This document shows, piece after piece, positions 38,251-47,564 of a DNA stretch of 64,000 nt (position 1 is the stretch's first letter; each line of letters starts with the position of its first letter). Source of the DNA: Gammaproteobacteria bacterium. Lineage in GTDB: Bacteria > Pseudomonadota > Gammaproteobacteria > Steroidobacterales > Steroidobacteraceae. A program made the translations under genes and the position numbers. Under the pieces are notes generated by a model. It was not told the origin of the DNA and did not search any database. It saw only the letters and a program-made list of their open reading frames with translations. The stretch is taken from assembly GCA_028293725.1 (NCBI GenBank), contig JAQGOE010000211.1, positions 1-64,000 of the forward strand, in the 5' to 3' direction.

Positions 38251-41200
38251 ATGTCGTTTCCCCTTCAATCGAGCGTGCCCGTCAAGTCATCGGGCGCACT
38301 CGTGAGTGTCAGCGCGGCCGTTGCTGCGATCCTCTTGCTCCACGCCAACTCGGCCAGGGCCGACGATGTGGCTTGTGCTTACTCGGAACCCGCCAACGGA
38401 ACGCAGACCTGTACAGCGCAGCTGAAGGGCACCGACTCGCCCGATCAGACAACGTGGGACTCCGGTGGCAATGGTCACAGTGCCGCGCCGGGTGGGCCGA
38501 GCAACCCGCTCAATTTTTCGCTGACGAGCGCACCTCCGGGCCCGCTGTCGAGCGTGGATGTTGGAACAACAGGCGGCAAGGGCGGTTATGGCTATCACGC
38601 GAATCCGTTGGATACCGGATTTAACAGAGACGGCGGTAACGGAGGTCAGGGCGGCGCGGCGGGCGAAATCGCCGCGACTCTCGGTAGCGATGCGGGTGCT
38701 GATTCGACCACCGCTGGGGTTGCTGCGCTCACCATCAATTCACAGGGCGGGGCTGGTGGCGGGTCCGGCCAAGGCAGTGGAAACAAGGGAACCAGCGGCA
38801 CCGCCGGCGCGGGAGGCAATGGCGGGAACATTACTGCCGCAGTCGATGGCAACTGGCGAGGCGCTGCCCCAGCGAACTCTGCAATCATCTCCACACAAGG
38901 CGGTACGGGCGGGCCCGGCGGCAGCTACCGAATCGGCTTGAGTGGGAGCGGCGGCGACGGCGCTGTGGGCGGGAATGGCGGGAATATATCCCTGACGCTT
39001 CTCAACACCCAAGGCGGCGACAGTAATCAATTCAACGCAGGTGGTGGCGTCGTCGTGCAGAGTTCTGGTGGTGCGGGTGGCGCTGGCGGTGGCGGCGAGG
39101 CTTTTGATGGCACTCAGGGAGGAATGGGTGGCACGGGCGGTACGGCCGGCACGGTCACTACTACTGTAGGTTCAAATGTCATCATCGTGGAAGCTGCCGA
39201 TAGCAGCGCGGCCTTGAAAGTGCTGTCGCAGGGCGGAGTGGGTGGCGCGGGTGGTGGCAACGCAGGCTCCGGCGGAACTGCCGGAAAAGGTGGCAGCGCC
39301 GGTGATGTCAACGTTGTGGTCCAGGGCGGACTGCTCGATTCCGTCGGAGCTTACGCTCCGGGGCTGCTGGCCCAATCAATAGGCGGCAACGGTAGTGATG
39401 GCGGTAGCGCCAGCAAGTTGGTGGTCGGTCCCAACGGCGGCGCGGGTTCCGCAGGGGGAGCTGCCGGGAATGTTTCAGTGACGGGCACCAATATCACTAT
39501 CACCACCGGTCAGTACGTCAATCCTACGGCCGCCGAAGGCGACACCGGAGTTATGGCCCAGTCAATCGGCGGTGGCGGTGGCAGCGGCTCTCCGAGCACG
39601 GGCGTCTTCGCGATTGGCGGCAGCGGTGGCAACGCAGTCGACGGGAAGAATGCCACGGTGGACCTGCAAAGTCAGATTACGACCTATGGCTTTCATGCCG
39701 ACGGAATCGCGGTCCAGTCCATCGGCGGCGGAGGCGGCAAAGGCGGTGATGCAACGGGCGATGGAGCTGGATATCAGATGACGGTCGGCGGCAGCGGCGG
39801 CGGGGGCGGGAACGGCGGCACTGCAACCCTGACAAATGAAACTGGCAGTGTGATCACCACCAATAACGACCACGCGTCCGGCCTGGTCGTGCAGTCGATC
39901 GGAGGGGGCGGTGGAGATGGCGGCGCCGCTTACAGCAAGTCCAAAGGAATCGGGTTCGATGCCAACATTTCCGTCGGCGGTTCGGGCGGCGCGGGCGGCA
40001 ACGGCGGCATCGTGACCTACGCCAACCAGACGACCAATGCTGCAGAAGTCACCACGCGTGGATCTGACAGCTATGGAATCCTGGCGCAGTCCATCGGCGG
40101 CGGCGGCGGCGTAGGTGGTATGTCGACGTCAAAGGCCCAGTCCTATGGCACTCAGGAAATCCCCGATCTGCCCAGCATCGCACTCTCCGCGGCCCTGGGT
40201 GGCGCGGGTGGCGTTGCTGGCGACGGCAGCAGCGTTACTGTGGGTAACCAAGGGCTGATCATGACGACGGGGGGCGAGTCGACCGGCATTCTGGCTCAGT
40301 CCATCGGCGGCGGCGGCGGAGCAGGTGGAGACGCGACAGCTTCGTCCACGGCAACCGGCGGAAAATTCAACCTGGCGGTGACCCTTACCTTCGGCGGCAA
40401 AGGTGGCGCGGCTGGATCAGGTGGGGTCGTCAATGCGAGCAACTCCGGGACGATACTGACAACCGGCGAGTCGGCTGACGGCATGTTGGTACAGTCACTG
40501 GGCGGGGGTGGCGGAGCCGGTGGTTCCGGTGACTCCAAGGCGAGCGCGAGCGGCGACAATACCTCGGTCTCGACGAGCTTTGCGCTCGGCGGCAATGGCG
40601 GCGGCGGCGGGGATGCGCAAAGCGTGACCGCAAGCAACAAGGGTGGCGCAATTATCACTCTCGGCGATGGTGCCATCGGGATTGGTGCGCAGGCCGTGGG
40701 CGGCGGCGGCGGAAGCGCGGGCGGCGCAGCCGCATCGACCAAGGGAGACTTCAGCGCCGACGTGACGCTGGGCGGAAAAGGGGGCTCAGGTGGCAGCAGC
40801 TCGAGCCATGACAATGTGACGACCAACGTCACCGTCAACAACACTCAGGGAAGCACCGTAATGACCTATGGTGCCGATGCAACCGGTATCATCGCCCAGT
40901 CAATCGGCGGCGGTGGGGGTATCGGTGGCAAGTCCGCCACGAACCTCGGGACCAGCAAATCGACCGGCGACGGGGGTAACGGCAGTTCCAACACGGACAA
41001 TGCGCTCCAGAACGTAACGAAGGATTACGGTAGCAATGGCAACGGCGCTGTCAATGACTACAACACGCTTTCCGGCGCGACCAACCTCCTCAAAGGACTG
41101 CTGAACAGCGGTGTCTCGGCGGTTGGCGACGATGATCCGGAAGGGGATCTGGATAATGTCGCCGGGGACAAGGGCAAGTCCAATGACGACAACAACTCAA

Positions 41201-44200
41201 CGAAGATCACTTTGACCGTCGGGCTGGGGGGCAGTGGCGGAAGCGGCGGAGACGCCGGTGCGGTACAGGTGAACAATGGCGGCTCGGTAGCGACTCTCGG
41301 CGATCACTCCGATGGAATCATCGCGCAGTCTGTTGGCGGCGGTGGTGGCAAAGGCGGCGCCTCGAGTACTGCAACCAGTGACGACAATTCCGGCTCGCTG
41401 GATATCGGCGGCACGGGTGGAAACGGTGGCGATGGTGGATCATCGACGGTGCACAACACCGGCGTGATCATTACTGAAGGCGCGTTGGCCAATGGCATCG
41501 TTGCGCAGTCCATCGGTGGCGGTGGCGGCATCGGTGGTGTTGCAGCCTCGTCCATTACGACGAAGAGCAAGGACAGTGGCGCCAGCAGTGCCGGCGACGG
41601 TGCGTACAAGAACCTCCAGATCACGCTGGGCGGAAACGGCAGCAACGGGATTGGCGGCGACGCCGGTCCGGTCCAGGTGGTGAGCTCGGGGTCGATCCAG
41701 ACCACTGCGCACGATGCGAGCGGCATCATTGCGCAGTCGGTTGCCGGCGGCGGTGGCATAGTCAAGACTCTTGCGACCGATCTGGAGGGCAACGGCGGCT
41801 CGGGGAGCACCAAACAGACCGACTTCGACACCCTCTTCAAATTCGGTGGAGCGGGCGGCAGCTACGCTATGAAGGACGAAAACGCCGGCACGAGCGGGCT
41901 GGTCAATGTCACCACCCAGAAGGGGGGTACCATCACGACGCAGGGTGACGACAGCTACGGCATTCTCGCTCAGTCCGTTGCCGGTGGCGGTGGCCTTGCT
42001 CTAGGTGGGAAGCCGGTCGGCACGACCGGCAGCGACTTCTTCGGCAGCGGCCAGATGACGGGCGCGGTCACCAACGACGGAGTGAACAACCCTACTTCGG
42101 GCAACAGCGGCTTGTTCGTCGAAGCAGGCGACAACATTACCACCGTCGGAAAAGGTGCCATTGGCATCGTCGCGCAATCCATCGGTGGCGGCGGCGGCCT
42201 GGCAGGTGACACCGGATATTCGGAGCAATACACCAGCTTCGGAAGTGGCACCAAGCACAACGGCAATGGTGGCTACGTGGGCATCACGGTCGACCAAGGC
42301 GCAACCGTGAGCACCTCGGGCGCTAATGCTCCCGCGATGTTCGTTCAATCGATCGGCGGCGGTGGTGGACGGGTAACCAACGAGAATGGCGCCTTCATCG
42401 GCACCGCGGGCGGCACAGGCACGGGCGGCGCGATCGACATCACCGTCAATGGTACCCTCCAGGCTACCGGCGCGGGGTCGGGCGGCATCTTCGCTCAAAG
42501 CGAAGGTGATAAAACCTCTCAGTCACCGATCAACATCACGGTGGGCTCGAGCGGCAAGATCATCGTCGGGCAGAACAATGTGGATACCTCCCCCAATGGT
42601 GAGTCGGCCGGGATCTACATCGATCACGGCGGCATGACCATCACGAACGGCAACAAGGTCACGAGCAGCCAAAATACGGTCACCAACAATGGATTGATCC
42701 AGACCTACGGCTCGACGACCAATGCCGTCGCGGTCTACAGCACTGGCGGCAATACCGCCGTGATCAACAACGGCACCATGGCCGGCGATGTGCTGCTGAC
42801 CAATGGCGGAGGCACCGGCTGTTTTACCAACAACGGAAAATTCGTTTCCGGCGATTCCGTGACGGTTGGCAGCTGTGGTGTAACCAACGCCGGCACCATC
42901 GAGGTCGGCAGCAAAGGCGTGGTGGGAAAGACCACCATCAGCGGCGACTACGTCCAGGAGAGCAACGGCACGCTGAACATCGATGCCGATCTCAAGAGCG
43001 GCAAGGCGGATGAACTGGCGATCACCGGCAAGGCAACCATTGCAGGTGTAGTCAACGTGAATGCACTGACTGTCTCGAACAAGCCGGTTGCCGTACTGAC
43101 GGCCACCGGTGGCGTGTCGGTCGATCCCCGGCTCAAGCAAATCGACAACTCCGCATTGTTCGACTTCCCGGTCGTGGCCTCGGGCAACGAGCTCGACATC
43201 CAACCTGTCGCCCATTTCAACGATGCAGCGGCGGGCCTGGACAACCACAAGAAGGAAATGGCCGCGTACTTGCAGAAGCTGTTCGACGGTGGTGCCTCGT
43301 TCGATGATGGGTTTACCGCCCTCGCGAAGCTCCCAGGCTCCTCGGTCGCCTCAGCCGGCAACGACTATGCGACCAGCCTGCGCTCGATGTCGGGCGAAGC
43401 GCTGGGCACTTTCGGTGCCTTCCGTGTGAACAGCAGCCGCGCGTTCTCCGAGCAGTTGTATGGCGGTTGTCACGATCTCAGTTCGGACGGGCAATCCAGG
43501 GATTCCTGTTCCTGGGCGAAGTTCTTCGGTAGCTCTATGGATCAAGACGCGAGAGGGGATACCGTTGGCTACCATGCCAACGCCTATACGCTCGTGATCG
43601 GGGGACAGGTCGGACTGACGGACCATTTGGCGTTGGTAAGCTCGATCGGGTCTGAGAAGACCCAGCTCCATGGAGAAGACCAAACGGAGCAGATCGAGGG
43701 TTCGGCGGCCGTTGGCGGCGTGGGTTTGAACTACGCGAACGGGCCGCTGGAGCTCTCGGGCGCTCTCGATACAGCGTATGGCTGGTACCGGAGCACTCGG
43801 ATCGTAACGGTCGGTGACCAGTCGGGTACGGCGGATGCGAAGCCGCGCCAATGGCAGATGGGCCTGCATCTGCACGGTGGCTACAGTTTTGCTCTGAGCA
43901 ACACTCTGTACGTGAAACCCTTCTTAGACGGTCATGCCATTCGGGTCACGGACGATGCATTCACGGAAGACGGCACCTCGCCTTTCCGGCTGGCGGTGGA
44001 TGGACGAACTGACACCGCTTGGCTGGGAGCGACGGGCGTTGAGTTCGGGGCGCATCTGCCGATGCATTCGGGAGCGGAGCTACACCCCTACTTCAGCGCT
44101 GCCGCGGAGTTCAACCAGGATCGGGCATGGGCGACCACGGCGCACTTTGCTGACGCGAGCACCGGGCCAGGCTTCACCATGGCTACGGCAGGCCCCGGGA

Positions 44201-44334
44201 CGCTGGGCCGGTTCACGCTGGGGGCCGATCTGATTAATTCGCAGCATCTGTCGTTCTCAATCGCGTACCAGCCGGAGGTCGGTAGCGGTTATAGCGCCCA
44301 GGCAGGCACTATGAGGGTCAGTTACACGTACTAG
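38251..44334 (+). CDS. Giant autotransporter with Gly-rich AQSIGGGGG repeats
   Basis: This is a 2027-residue type V secreted protein. A signal peptide (to about residue 39, NSARA) is followed by a passenger made largely of beta-solenoid repeats. Each repeat has the form (A/S)xGI(L/I/V)(A/V)QS(I/V)GGGGGxGG. I count about 16 copies between nucleotides 39360 and 42500, separated by 60-120 residues of Gly/Asn/Thr-rich strands. Residues from about 1750 to the end form the autotransporter beta-barrel, ending in the aromatic strand MRVSYTY. It would be displayed at or shed from the cell surface, possibly as an adhesin. A good GGAG site precedes the ATG. It appears monocistronic, with a hairpin right after the stop. 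Confidence 0.92.
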   Translation: MSFPLQSSVPVKSSGALVSVSAAVAAILLLHANSARADDVACAYSEPANGTQTCTAQLKGTDSPDQTTWDSGGNGHSAAPGGPSNPLNFSLTSAPPGPLSSVDVGTTGGKGGYGYHANPLDTGFNRDGGNGGQGGAAGEIAATLGSDAGADSTTAGVAALTINSQGGAGGGSGQGSGNKGTSGTAGAGGNGGNITAAVDGNWRGAAPANSAIISTQGGTGGPGGSYRIGLSGSGGDGAVGGNGGNISLTLLNTQGGDSNQFNAGGGVVVQSSGGAGGAGGGGEAFDGTQGGMGGTGGTAGTVTTTVGSNVIIVEAADSSAALKVLSQGGVGGAGGGNAGSGGTAGKGGSAGDVNVVVQGGLLDSVGAYAPGLLAQSIGGNGSDGGSASKLVVGPNGGAGSAGGAAGNVSVTGTNITITTGQYVNPTAAEGDTGVMAQSIGGGGGSGSPSTGVFAIGGSGGNAVDGKNATVDLQSQITTYGFHADGIAVQSIGGGGGKGGDATGDGAGYQMTVGGSGGGGGNGGTATLTNETGSVITTNNDHASGLVVQSIGGGGGDGGAAYSKSKGIGFDANISVGGSGGAGGNGGIVTYANQTTNAAEVTTRGSDSYGILAQSIGGGGGVGGMSTSKAQSYGTQEIPDLPSIALSAALGGAGGVAGDGSSVTVGNQGLIMTTGGESTGILAQSIGGGGGAGGDATASSTATGGKFNLAVTLTFGGKGGAAGSGGVVNASNSGTILTTGESADGMLVQSLGGGGGAGGSGDSKASASGDNTSVSTSFALGGNGGGGGDAQSVTASNKGGAIITLGDGAIGIGAQAVGGGGGSAGGAAASTKGDFSADVTLGGKGGSGGSSSSHDNVTTNVTVNNTQGSTVMTYGADATGIIAQSIGGGGGIGGKSATNLGTSKSTGDGGNGSSNTDNALQNVTKDYGSNGNGAVNDYNTLSGATNLLKGLLNSGVSAVGDDDPEGDLDNVAGDKGKSNDDNNSTKITLTVGLGGSGGSGGDAGAVQVNNGGSVATLGDHSDGIIAQSVGGGGGKGGASSTATSDDNSGSLDIGGTGGNGGDGGSSTVHNTGVIITEGALANGIVAQSIGGGGGIGGVAASSITTKSKDSGASSAGDGAYKNLQITLGGNGSNGIGGDAGPVQVVSSGSIQTTAHDASGIIAQSVAGGGGIVKTLATDLEGNGGSGSTKQTDFDTLFKFGGAGGSYAMKDENAGTSGLVNVTTQKGGTITTQGDDSYGILAQSVAGGGGLALGGKPVGTTGSDFFGSGQMTGAVTNDGVNNPTSGNSGLFVEAGDNITTVGKGAIGIVAQSIGGGGGLAGDTGYSEQYTSFGSGTKHNGNGGYVGITVDQGATVSTSGANAPAMFVQSIGGGGGRVTNENGAFIGTAGGTGTGGAIDITVNGTLQATGAGSGGIFAQSEGDKTSQSPINITVGSSGKIIVGQNNVDTSPNGESAGIYIDHGGMTITNGNKVTSSQNTVTNNGLIQTYGSTTNAVAVYSTGGNTAVINNGTMAGDVLLTNGGGTGCFTNNGKFVSGDSVTVGSCGVTNAGTIEVGSKGVVGKTTISGDYVQESNGTLNIDADLKSGKADELAITGKATIAGVVNVNALTVSNKPVAVLTATGGVSVDPRLKQIDNSALFDFPVVASGNELDIQPVAHFNDAAAGLDNHKKEMAAYLQKLFDGGASFDDGFTALAKLPGSSVASAGNDYATSLRSMSGEALGTFGAFRVNSSRAFSEQLYGGCHDLSSDGQSRDSCSWAKFFGSSMDQDARGDTVGYHANAYTLVIGGQVGLTDHLALVSSIGSEKTQLHGEDQTEQIEGSAAVGGVGLNYANGPLELSGALDTAYGWYRSTRIVTVGDQSGTADAKPRQWQMGLHLHGGYSFALSNTLYVKPFLDGHAIRVTDDAFTEDGTSPFRLAVDGRTDTAWLGATGVEFGAHLPMHSGAELHPYFSAAAEFNQDRAWATTAHFADASTGPGFTMATAGPGTLGRFTLGADLINSQHLSFSIAYQPEVGSGYSAQAGTMRVSYTY

Positions 44335-44343
44335 CAATCGAAC

Positions 44344-44374
44344 GCGAGGTCGCCGCGGTGGGCGGCGATCTCGC
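44344..44374 (+). terminator. Hairpin terminator after the autotransporter gene
   Basis: A long near-perfect inverted repeat (GCGAGGTCGCCGC / GGCGGCGATCTCGC, short GGTG loop) starts 9 bp after the stop. A TCTTTATTTCT stretch follows about 15 bp later. It lies between convergent genes and may serve the plus strand, perhaps both. Confidence 0.6.
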
Positions 44375-44607
44375 GGGGCGGGGCCATCTTTATTTCTCCT
44401 GCCAAGACATTGCCAGCGGTCTTCTTGAAGCATCCCACACCGAACGCTCCAGTCGTCCTGGTGATCGGCGGTGCGGATACGTCGTTCGACTTCGTGCTCT
44501 TGGATCGGGAGACGGGTGCTGATGGGCATGTCCAGGCCAACAATCGTCTACGGTTGGTGCAGGAGTGCAGTGGCTGGCTGGATGAGACCCGGTTTGCTGC
44601 AGGCAAC
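44375..44607. other. Convergent intergenic region without a clear gene
   Basis: About 230 bp separate the autotransporter terminator from the end of the minus-strand operon. Several frames stay open in both directions, and one plus frame contains VVLVIGGADTSFDFVLLDRE. None has a start, ribosome-binding site or recognised family. I see no supported gene. Confidence 0.4.
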
Positions 44608-45480
44608 TCAGACAAGCACGTGTTGCCATCGGCGCAACTTCCAATCGGGCGCGATTCGCCGAAGATATCTCGGGAAATCCAGGCCAAATCTGCGCTTGAG
44701 GACGACCGCGGTTGCCTTCATCTGCTCCCAATCGATCTCTGGGCGGGGTTCCTTGAAGGCAAACACGATGATGTTGCCATCTGGCCTGACCTGCAGCGTC
44801 ATGAGTCCATCTCCAAACACGTCGCGTATCTTGTCGAGGTGCCCGGCGCAGTCGTCCATGTCGCCACATAGATTGGTGACGAACACCCCTGCGCGGGAGA
44901 GGCAGCGATGGGCGTCCCGGTAGAACGCTATGGCGTCGAACTCCGGGGCGACGCCCACGCGATCACAGGCGTCCGCCAGGATCACATCCTTGGACCGCTC
45001 GAGACGCGCCACGTAGGCCGCGCCATCGGCACAGATCACGCGAAAGCGATCATCGTCCCGGGGTATGCGGAACGCCTCGCGGAGTGCGATGACATTGGGA
45101 TTCACCTCGATGGCTGTGACCGCGGCGCGAGGTAGTCGCCGGTAGCAGAATTTCGCAAGCGAGCCGCCACCCAAGCCGAGTAACAGGATGCGGGCGGGTG
45201 CGCGATTGAAGAGCAGGAACGCCATCATCTTGCGCGTGTAGGCCAGACTCAGCTTGTCCGGATGCTCCAGATGCATAGAACTTTGTACCGTGTAGAGGTC
45301 AAACTGCAGGCGCCGTTGGAGCCCACTGTCGACGATGAACGGTTTGGCGTAGGTCCTCGCGAACAGGCGGTCCCACAGGGACTTCTGGCAACTGTCCAGC
45401 GGTTCCAAGAGGTGCAGCGTGTGGTTTTGTTCCGGGAACGGACTTTCCATCGCCAGCAGTCGCGGCGTTCGCGATTTCAC
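44608..45480 (-). CDS. Spermidine/spermine-synthase-like methyltransferase-fold protein
   Basis: The protein is 290 residues. The SAM-type Rossmann motif ILLLGLGGGSLAKF is followed by VTAIEVNPNV, DDDRFRVICADGAAYV, VILADACDRVGVAP and CLSRAGVFVTNL, the order seen in spermidine-synthase-like proteins. It lacks an obvious DDxxxH-type polyamine site, so the substrate is open. Its ATG overlaps the stop of the upstream small-subunit gene (ATGA), so it is translationally coupled to the hydrogenase-like operon. That linkage is unusual. A broken relative of this gene lies at 55144-55371. An alternative start is 45447 (MESPF). Confidence 0.85.
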   Translation of the reverse strand: MKSRTPRLLAMESPFPEQNHTLHLLEPLDSCQKSLWDRLFARTYAKPFIVDSGLQRRLQFDLYTVQSSMHLEHPDKLSLAYTRKMMAFLLFNRAPARILLLGLGGGSLAKFCYRRLPRAAVTAIEVNPNVIALREAFRIPRDDDRFRVICADGAAYVARLERSKDVILADACDRVGVAPEFDAIAFYRDAHRCLSRAGVFVTNLCGDMDDCAGHLDKIRDVFGDGLMTLQVRPDGNIIVFAFKEPRPEIDWEQMKATAVVLKRRFGLDFPRYLRRIAPDWKLRRWQHVLV

Positions 45481-46007
45481 GGCTTTTCACCGTCATGTGC
45501 CGGGGAGGGCGAGATCGCGGTGAGAATGCCCTGGAGGATTCGCGTAGGGCTCGGCGGGCAACCCGGTACTGCCACATTGACAGGAATGACGTTCGAGACA
45601 CGTCCGAGACTGGCGTAGTTCTCGCCGAAGATACCGCCCGTGCAGCCGCAGTCGCCCAGGGCGACCACGAGCTTGGGATCGGGCGTGGCCTCATAGGTTC
45701 GACGCAACGCTTCCTCCATGTGTTTCGAGACCGGCCCCGTGACCAGCAGTAGATCGGCGTGCCGGGGACTGGCGACGAATCGAATTCCGAGCCCTTCGAG
45801 GTTGTAGAGGGGATTGTTGAGGGCGTGGATCTCGAGCTCGCAACCATTGCAGGAGCCTGCGTCGATGTGACGGATGCACAGCGCACGGCCGAGCACGGCA
45901 CGAATGTGATCTTGCAGGCCGTCACGAATGCGCAGGCCGTCATCGGCCGGTGGCGGCGGCTCGGAGACGATACCGATCGATACAATCTGTCGCAGGGTTT
46001 TTAACAT
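45477..46007 (-). CDS. hyfI: NuoB/HyfI-like iron-sulfur small subunit
   Basis: This 176-residue subunit of the complex I/group 4 hydrogenase type carries the [4Fe-4S] cluster next to the large subunit. The cysteines are present: GSCNGCELE, then GDCGCTGG and PGCPPSPTRIL, matching the N2/proximal cluster pattern. The large-subunit gene ends 9 bp upstream and the spermidine-synthase-like gene overlaps its stop. With intact cluster ligands beside a large subunit lacking nickel ligands, the complex can still move electrons but should not make or use H2 at a NiFe centre. Confidence 0.9.
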   Translation of the reverse strand: MLKTLRQIVSIGIVSEPPPPADDGLRIRDGLQDHIRAVLGRALCIRHIDAGSCNGCELEIHALNNPLYNLEGLGIRFVASPRHADLLLVTGPVSKHMEEALRRTYEATPDPKLVVALGDCGCTGGIFGENYASLGRVSNVIPVNVAVPGCPPSPTRILQGILTAISPSPAHDGEKP

Positions 46008-46016
46008 GAGGGCTTG

Positions 46017-47564
46017 CTACAGGTCATGGCCGCTGTAGGAGAAGTTGAAAGACTTGTTGATGAGCGGGAAGTCCGGGACGATGTTGCCGATGATGGCGTG
46101 CTCGAGCACGGGCCAGTTCTGCCACGACGGGTCGTGTGGGTGACAGCGGCGGATCGTTCCGTTGGGACCGGCTTCGAGCGCGATCCACACCGGCCCGCGC
46201 CAGCCTTCGATCAAGCCTGCGCCGTCTGCGCCGTCGGCGGGTATGTGCACCTGCGTACGATGCGATCCTCCTGGCAGCGCGCCCAGGATGTGCTGGATGA
46301 GACGACACGATTCGCGCAGCTCATCGAAGCGAACCGCGACGCGCGCGGCCACATCCCCCTCGCTGCGAACAATTTTTGTTACGGACAACTGCGCGTACGG
46401 CTCGCATGGCAGGTCGATTCGCAGATCGAACGCTTGCGCGCTCGCGCGACCGGCGAGCCCGGTGAGCCCAAGACGAGTGGCCAATTCGGCAGCGACCGTG
46501 CCGGCGCCGTTAAACCGATCGCGCATACCTTCATGCTCGTCGTAGATCGAGCGTAGTGTCAGCACTTCGCGCGCGATCTCCCGCAGGCACCTGTGAAGCG
46601 GCGGGAGGCCAGTTCGGGTGAGATCGCGCCGCGTACCGCCTGGCACGATGGCGTCCATCAGATAGCGCTCCCCGAGTGACTCCTGACTGGTGCGCAGGAG
46701 CTGTTCCTTCAAACGCGAGAATTGCATGAGGCCAAAAGCGAATCCCGCATCATTGGCGAGTGCACCCAGATCGCCCAGATGGTTGGCAACGCGCTCGATC
46801 TCCAGGTACAACGCGCGCAGCCACGCCGCGCGCGGCGGAATCTCATCGCCCGCAATGCCCTCTAGCGCCTGACAGTACGCCCAGGAAAACGCCACAGCCG
46901 AGTCCCCCGACACGCGCGCGGCAAGCCGGTGTGCCTCGAGAATCGGTAGTTGTGTGAAGCGTTGCTCGATACCCTTGTGCGTGTATCCCAAGCGCTCCTC
47001 GAGCCTCAAGACCTTCTCACCGACCACCGAGAAGCGAAAGTGCCCGGGCTCAATGGTGCCGGCATGCACGGGGCCGACCGCAATCTCGTGCACGCCATCG
47101 CCCTCAACGCGCACGAACTTGTAGGCCTCGATAGCCCTCTCGCCAGTCGTCCCCAACGGCTGTGGGTCGATCAGGGGCCGATAGCTGTCAGGCCAGGCCG
47201 CGTGGCGCAGCCATGGGCGCGTATCCGGATCGGTGGAGCGTATGCCTGAGAGATCTGCCATCGCACGTTGCATGCGCGCGGCGGCGGGAAACAGGTCTTC
47301 GAGTCCGGGGTACGGCGTGTCAGGATCTGCCACCGGCAGAGTCACTACGAGTCCCCTGCGCTCGGTCAGAAACGCCGCGCGAATCTGCGGCATCGTGCGC
47401 TCATCCCCGTTGGCCCACAGCGCCACGAGTCTCCCACTCGCGGCGGCCAGATCCTGCGCCACCAGCCGCCACTGCTCGTGCGAGACGGTGAGAGCCTGTA
47501 GGCCCGGGGCGCCGCGTAGCGCCTCGCTGCCTGCGAACCAGTCTTGCAGCGTCACCTCACTCAC
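46017..47564 (-). CDS. hyfG: HyfG/HycE/NuoCD-like large subunit lacking NiFe cysteines
   Basis: The protein is 515 residues, with an N-terminal NuoC-like 30-kDa domain (about 1-150) fused to a NuoD/large-subunit domain (EERLGYTHKGIEQRF, EIERVANHLGDLG). The nickel-binding motif that should read RVCGxC is RVSGDS (217-222), with both cysteines replaced by serine. The C-terminal DPCxxC is also missing: the protein ends SFNFSYSGHDL. No CxxC pair exists anywhere in it. It is therefore not a hydrogenase but an energy-converting-hydrogenase-related (Ehr-type) subunit. It overlaps the HyfF-like gene by 8 bp. Confidence 0.9.
   Translation of the reverse strand: MSEVTLQDWFAGSEALRGAPGLQALTVSHEQWRLVAQDLAAASGRLVALWANGDERTMPQIRAAFLTERRGLVVTLPVADPDTPYPGLEDLFPAAARMQRAMADLSGIRSTDPDTRPWLRHAAWPDSYRPLIDPQPLGTTGERAIEAYKFVRVEGDGVHEIAVGPVHAGTIEPGHFRFSVVGEKVLRLEERLGYTHKGIEQRFTQLPILEAHRLAARVSGDSAVAFSWAYCQALEGIAGDEIPPRAAWLRALYLEIERVANHLGDLGALANDAGFAFGLMQFSRLKEQLLRTSQESLGERYLMDAIVPGGTRRDLTRTGLPPLHRCLREIAREVLTLRSIYDEHEGMRDRFNGAGTVAAELATRLGLTGLAGRASAQAFDLRIDLPCEPYAQLSVTKIVRSEGDVAARVAVRFDELRESCRLIQHILGALPGGSHRTQVHIPADGADGAGLIEGWRGPVWIALEAGPNGTIRRCHPHDPSWQNWPVLEHAIIGNIVPDFPLINKSFNFSYSGHDL

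Noticed and set aside
38251..44334. Regular short DNA repeats that could be mistaken for a CRISPR array
   Set aside because: The repeats encode AQSIGGGGG in frame, vary in spacing and sequence, and lie inside one long coding region.
44410..44871. 153-codon plus-strand frame after the autotransporter
   Set aside because: It overlaps the coupled spermidine-synthase-like gene on the other strand and has no ribosome-binding site or recognised family.
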